Assembly: GCA_900322165.1 (NCBI GenBank)
Contig: ONYR01000373.1
Span: 1-7,272, forward strand
Reading direction: 5' to 3'
DNA length: 7,272 nt
Origin: an uncultured Eubacteriales bacterium
GTDB taxonomy: Bacteria; Bacillota; Clostridia; Lachnospirales; Bianqueaceae
Part shown: positions 6,782-7,272 of the stretch, in pieces
Layout: each line of letters begins with the position of its first letter
Numbering within the stretch: position 1 is the first letter of the stretch
Made by a program: the position numbers and the translations under genes
The notes under the pieces: generated by a model
What the model saw: only the letters and a program-made list of their open reading frames with translations
Database searches by the model: none
Told to the model about the DNA's origin: nothing

Positions 6782-7272
6782 TCGAAGCGGGCTTGGGGTA
6801 CCTGAAGAAGGAGGGCCTGGCCTTCACGATCCGAAAGACGCTCCGTTTTTTTCTCCGAAGACGGCAGGTCAGCTGGCGGCAGTATCTGAGAACACCTCTT
6901 TTTACTAAAGAAGCGCTCGCGGCGCAGCAATCGCGGGTATTTGAGAAGCCGGTCCTGATCAGTATCGTGACACCGCTTTACAATACTGACGAGCGGTTCC
7001 TTCGGGAAATGATTGCCTCGGTGAAGGCGCAAACCTATGCAAACTGGGAGCTGTGTCTTTCCGACGGAAGTGACTCGGAGCACGCTTACGTAGAGAAGAT
7101 TTGCTTAGCGGAGGCTGCTTTAGACAAACGTGTTCGGTACCGCAAACTCGAGCAGAATCTGGGAATCGCAGGCAACTCAAACGCGGCCATTGAGATGGCC
7201 GGGGGAGATTACATCGCTTTGCTCGATCATGATGACGTGCTTCACCCGTCCGCCCTTTATGAGGTAATGGAG
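6730..7272 (+). CDS. GT2 family glycosyltransferase, 5' part (cut by window edge)
   Basis: An open frame from ATG 6730 runs to the last base with no stop, giving 181 residues of a longer protein. Residues 1-73 are rich in Lys and Arg (for example KTLRFFLRRR at 36-45) and lead to RTPLFTKEAL at 54-63. The GT-A domain then begins with LISIVTPLYNT at 76-86. SVKAQTYANWELCLSDGSD at 97-115 is the nucleotide-binding part, NLGIAGNSNAAIEMAGGDYI at 143-162 follows, and LLDHDDVL at 164-171 holds the metal-binding acidic motif. This N-terminal layout resembles polysaccharide-cluster GT2 proteins that often carry a second glycosyltransferase domain later, which cannot be checked here. The gene overlaps the previous one by 52 nt in another frame. 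GTG 6769 would remove 13 residues and cut the overlap to 13 nt. Family is firm, exact start is not. Confidence 0.88.
   Translation, partial: MQGKSKFEKKREQVRGLIEAGLGYLKKEGLAFTIRKTLRFFLRRRQVSWRQYLRTPLFTKEALAAQQSRVFEKPVLISIVTPLYNTDERFLREMIASVKAQTYANWELCLSDGSDSEHAYVEKICLAEAALDKRVRYRKLEQNLGIAGNSNAAIEMAGGDYIALLDHDDVLHPSALYEVME

Overview
The window is a single densely packed run of eight genes, all on the + strand, for making dTDP-L-rhamnose and building a rhamnose-type surface glycan. It has about even GC, strong Shine-Dalgarno sites (AAGGAG, GGGAG, AAAGGA) and almost no intergenic DNA. Together with protein styles typical of low- to mid-GC Firmicutes, this suggests a Clostridia member, perhaps close to Lachnospiraceae. 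That placement is inferred from general resemblance, not from a database search.

Layout: positions 15-3373 hold the complete four-enzyme dTDP-L-rhamnose pathway in the order rfbA (rmlA), rfbC (rmlC), rfbB (rmlB), rfbD (rmlD). All four carry their expected catalytic motifs. Positions 3377-6781 hold three complete glycosyltransferases: a GT2 enzyme resembling rhamnosyltransferases, a GT4-type enzyme (GT-B fold), and a GT92/DUF23-like enzyme (GT-A fold). A fourth glycosyltransferase, GT2 with a basic N-terminal extension, starts at 6730 and runs off the right edge without a stop codon.

How it works together: RfbA makes dTDP-glucose from glucose-1-phosphate and dTTP, RfbB dehydrates it, RfbC epimerises it and RfbD reduces it to dTDP-L-rhamnose. 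The downstream transferases probably use this donor and others to assemble the repeat unit of a cell-wall polysaccharide, capsule or exopolysaccharide on a lipid carrier at the inner face of the membrane. The initiating transferase, flippase or ABC exporter, and polymerase are not in the window and would be expected beyond its edges.

Junctions are overlaps of 8, 1, 4, 11 and 52 nt or gaps of 3 and 23 nt, so this is part of one operon with likely translational coupling. No promoter, terminator, RNA gene, mobile element or CRISPR array is visible, and no non-coding stretch exceeds about 25 nt. I found no evidence of a new kind of system. The points most worth a second look are the GT92-like protein with its unassigned N-terminal region, the long 52-nt gene overlap, and an apparent excess of GATC tetranucleotides.
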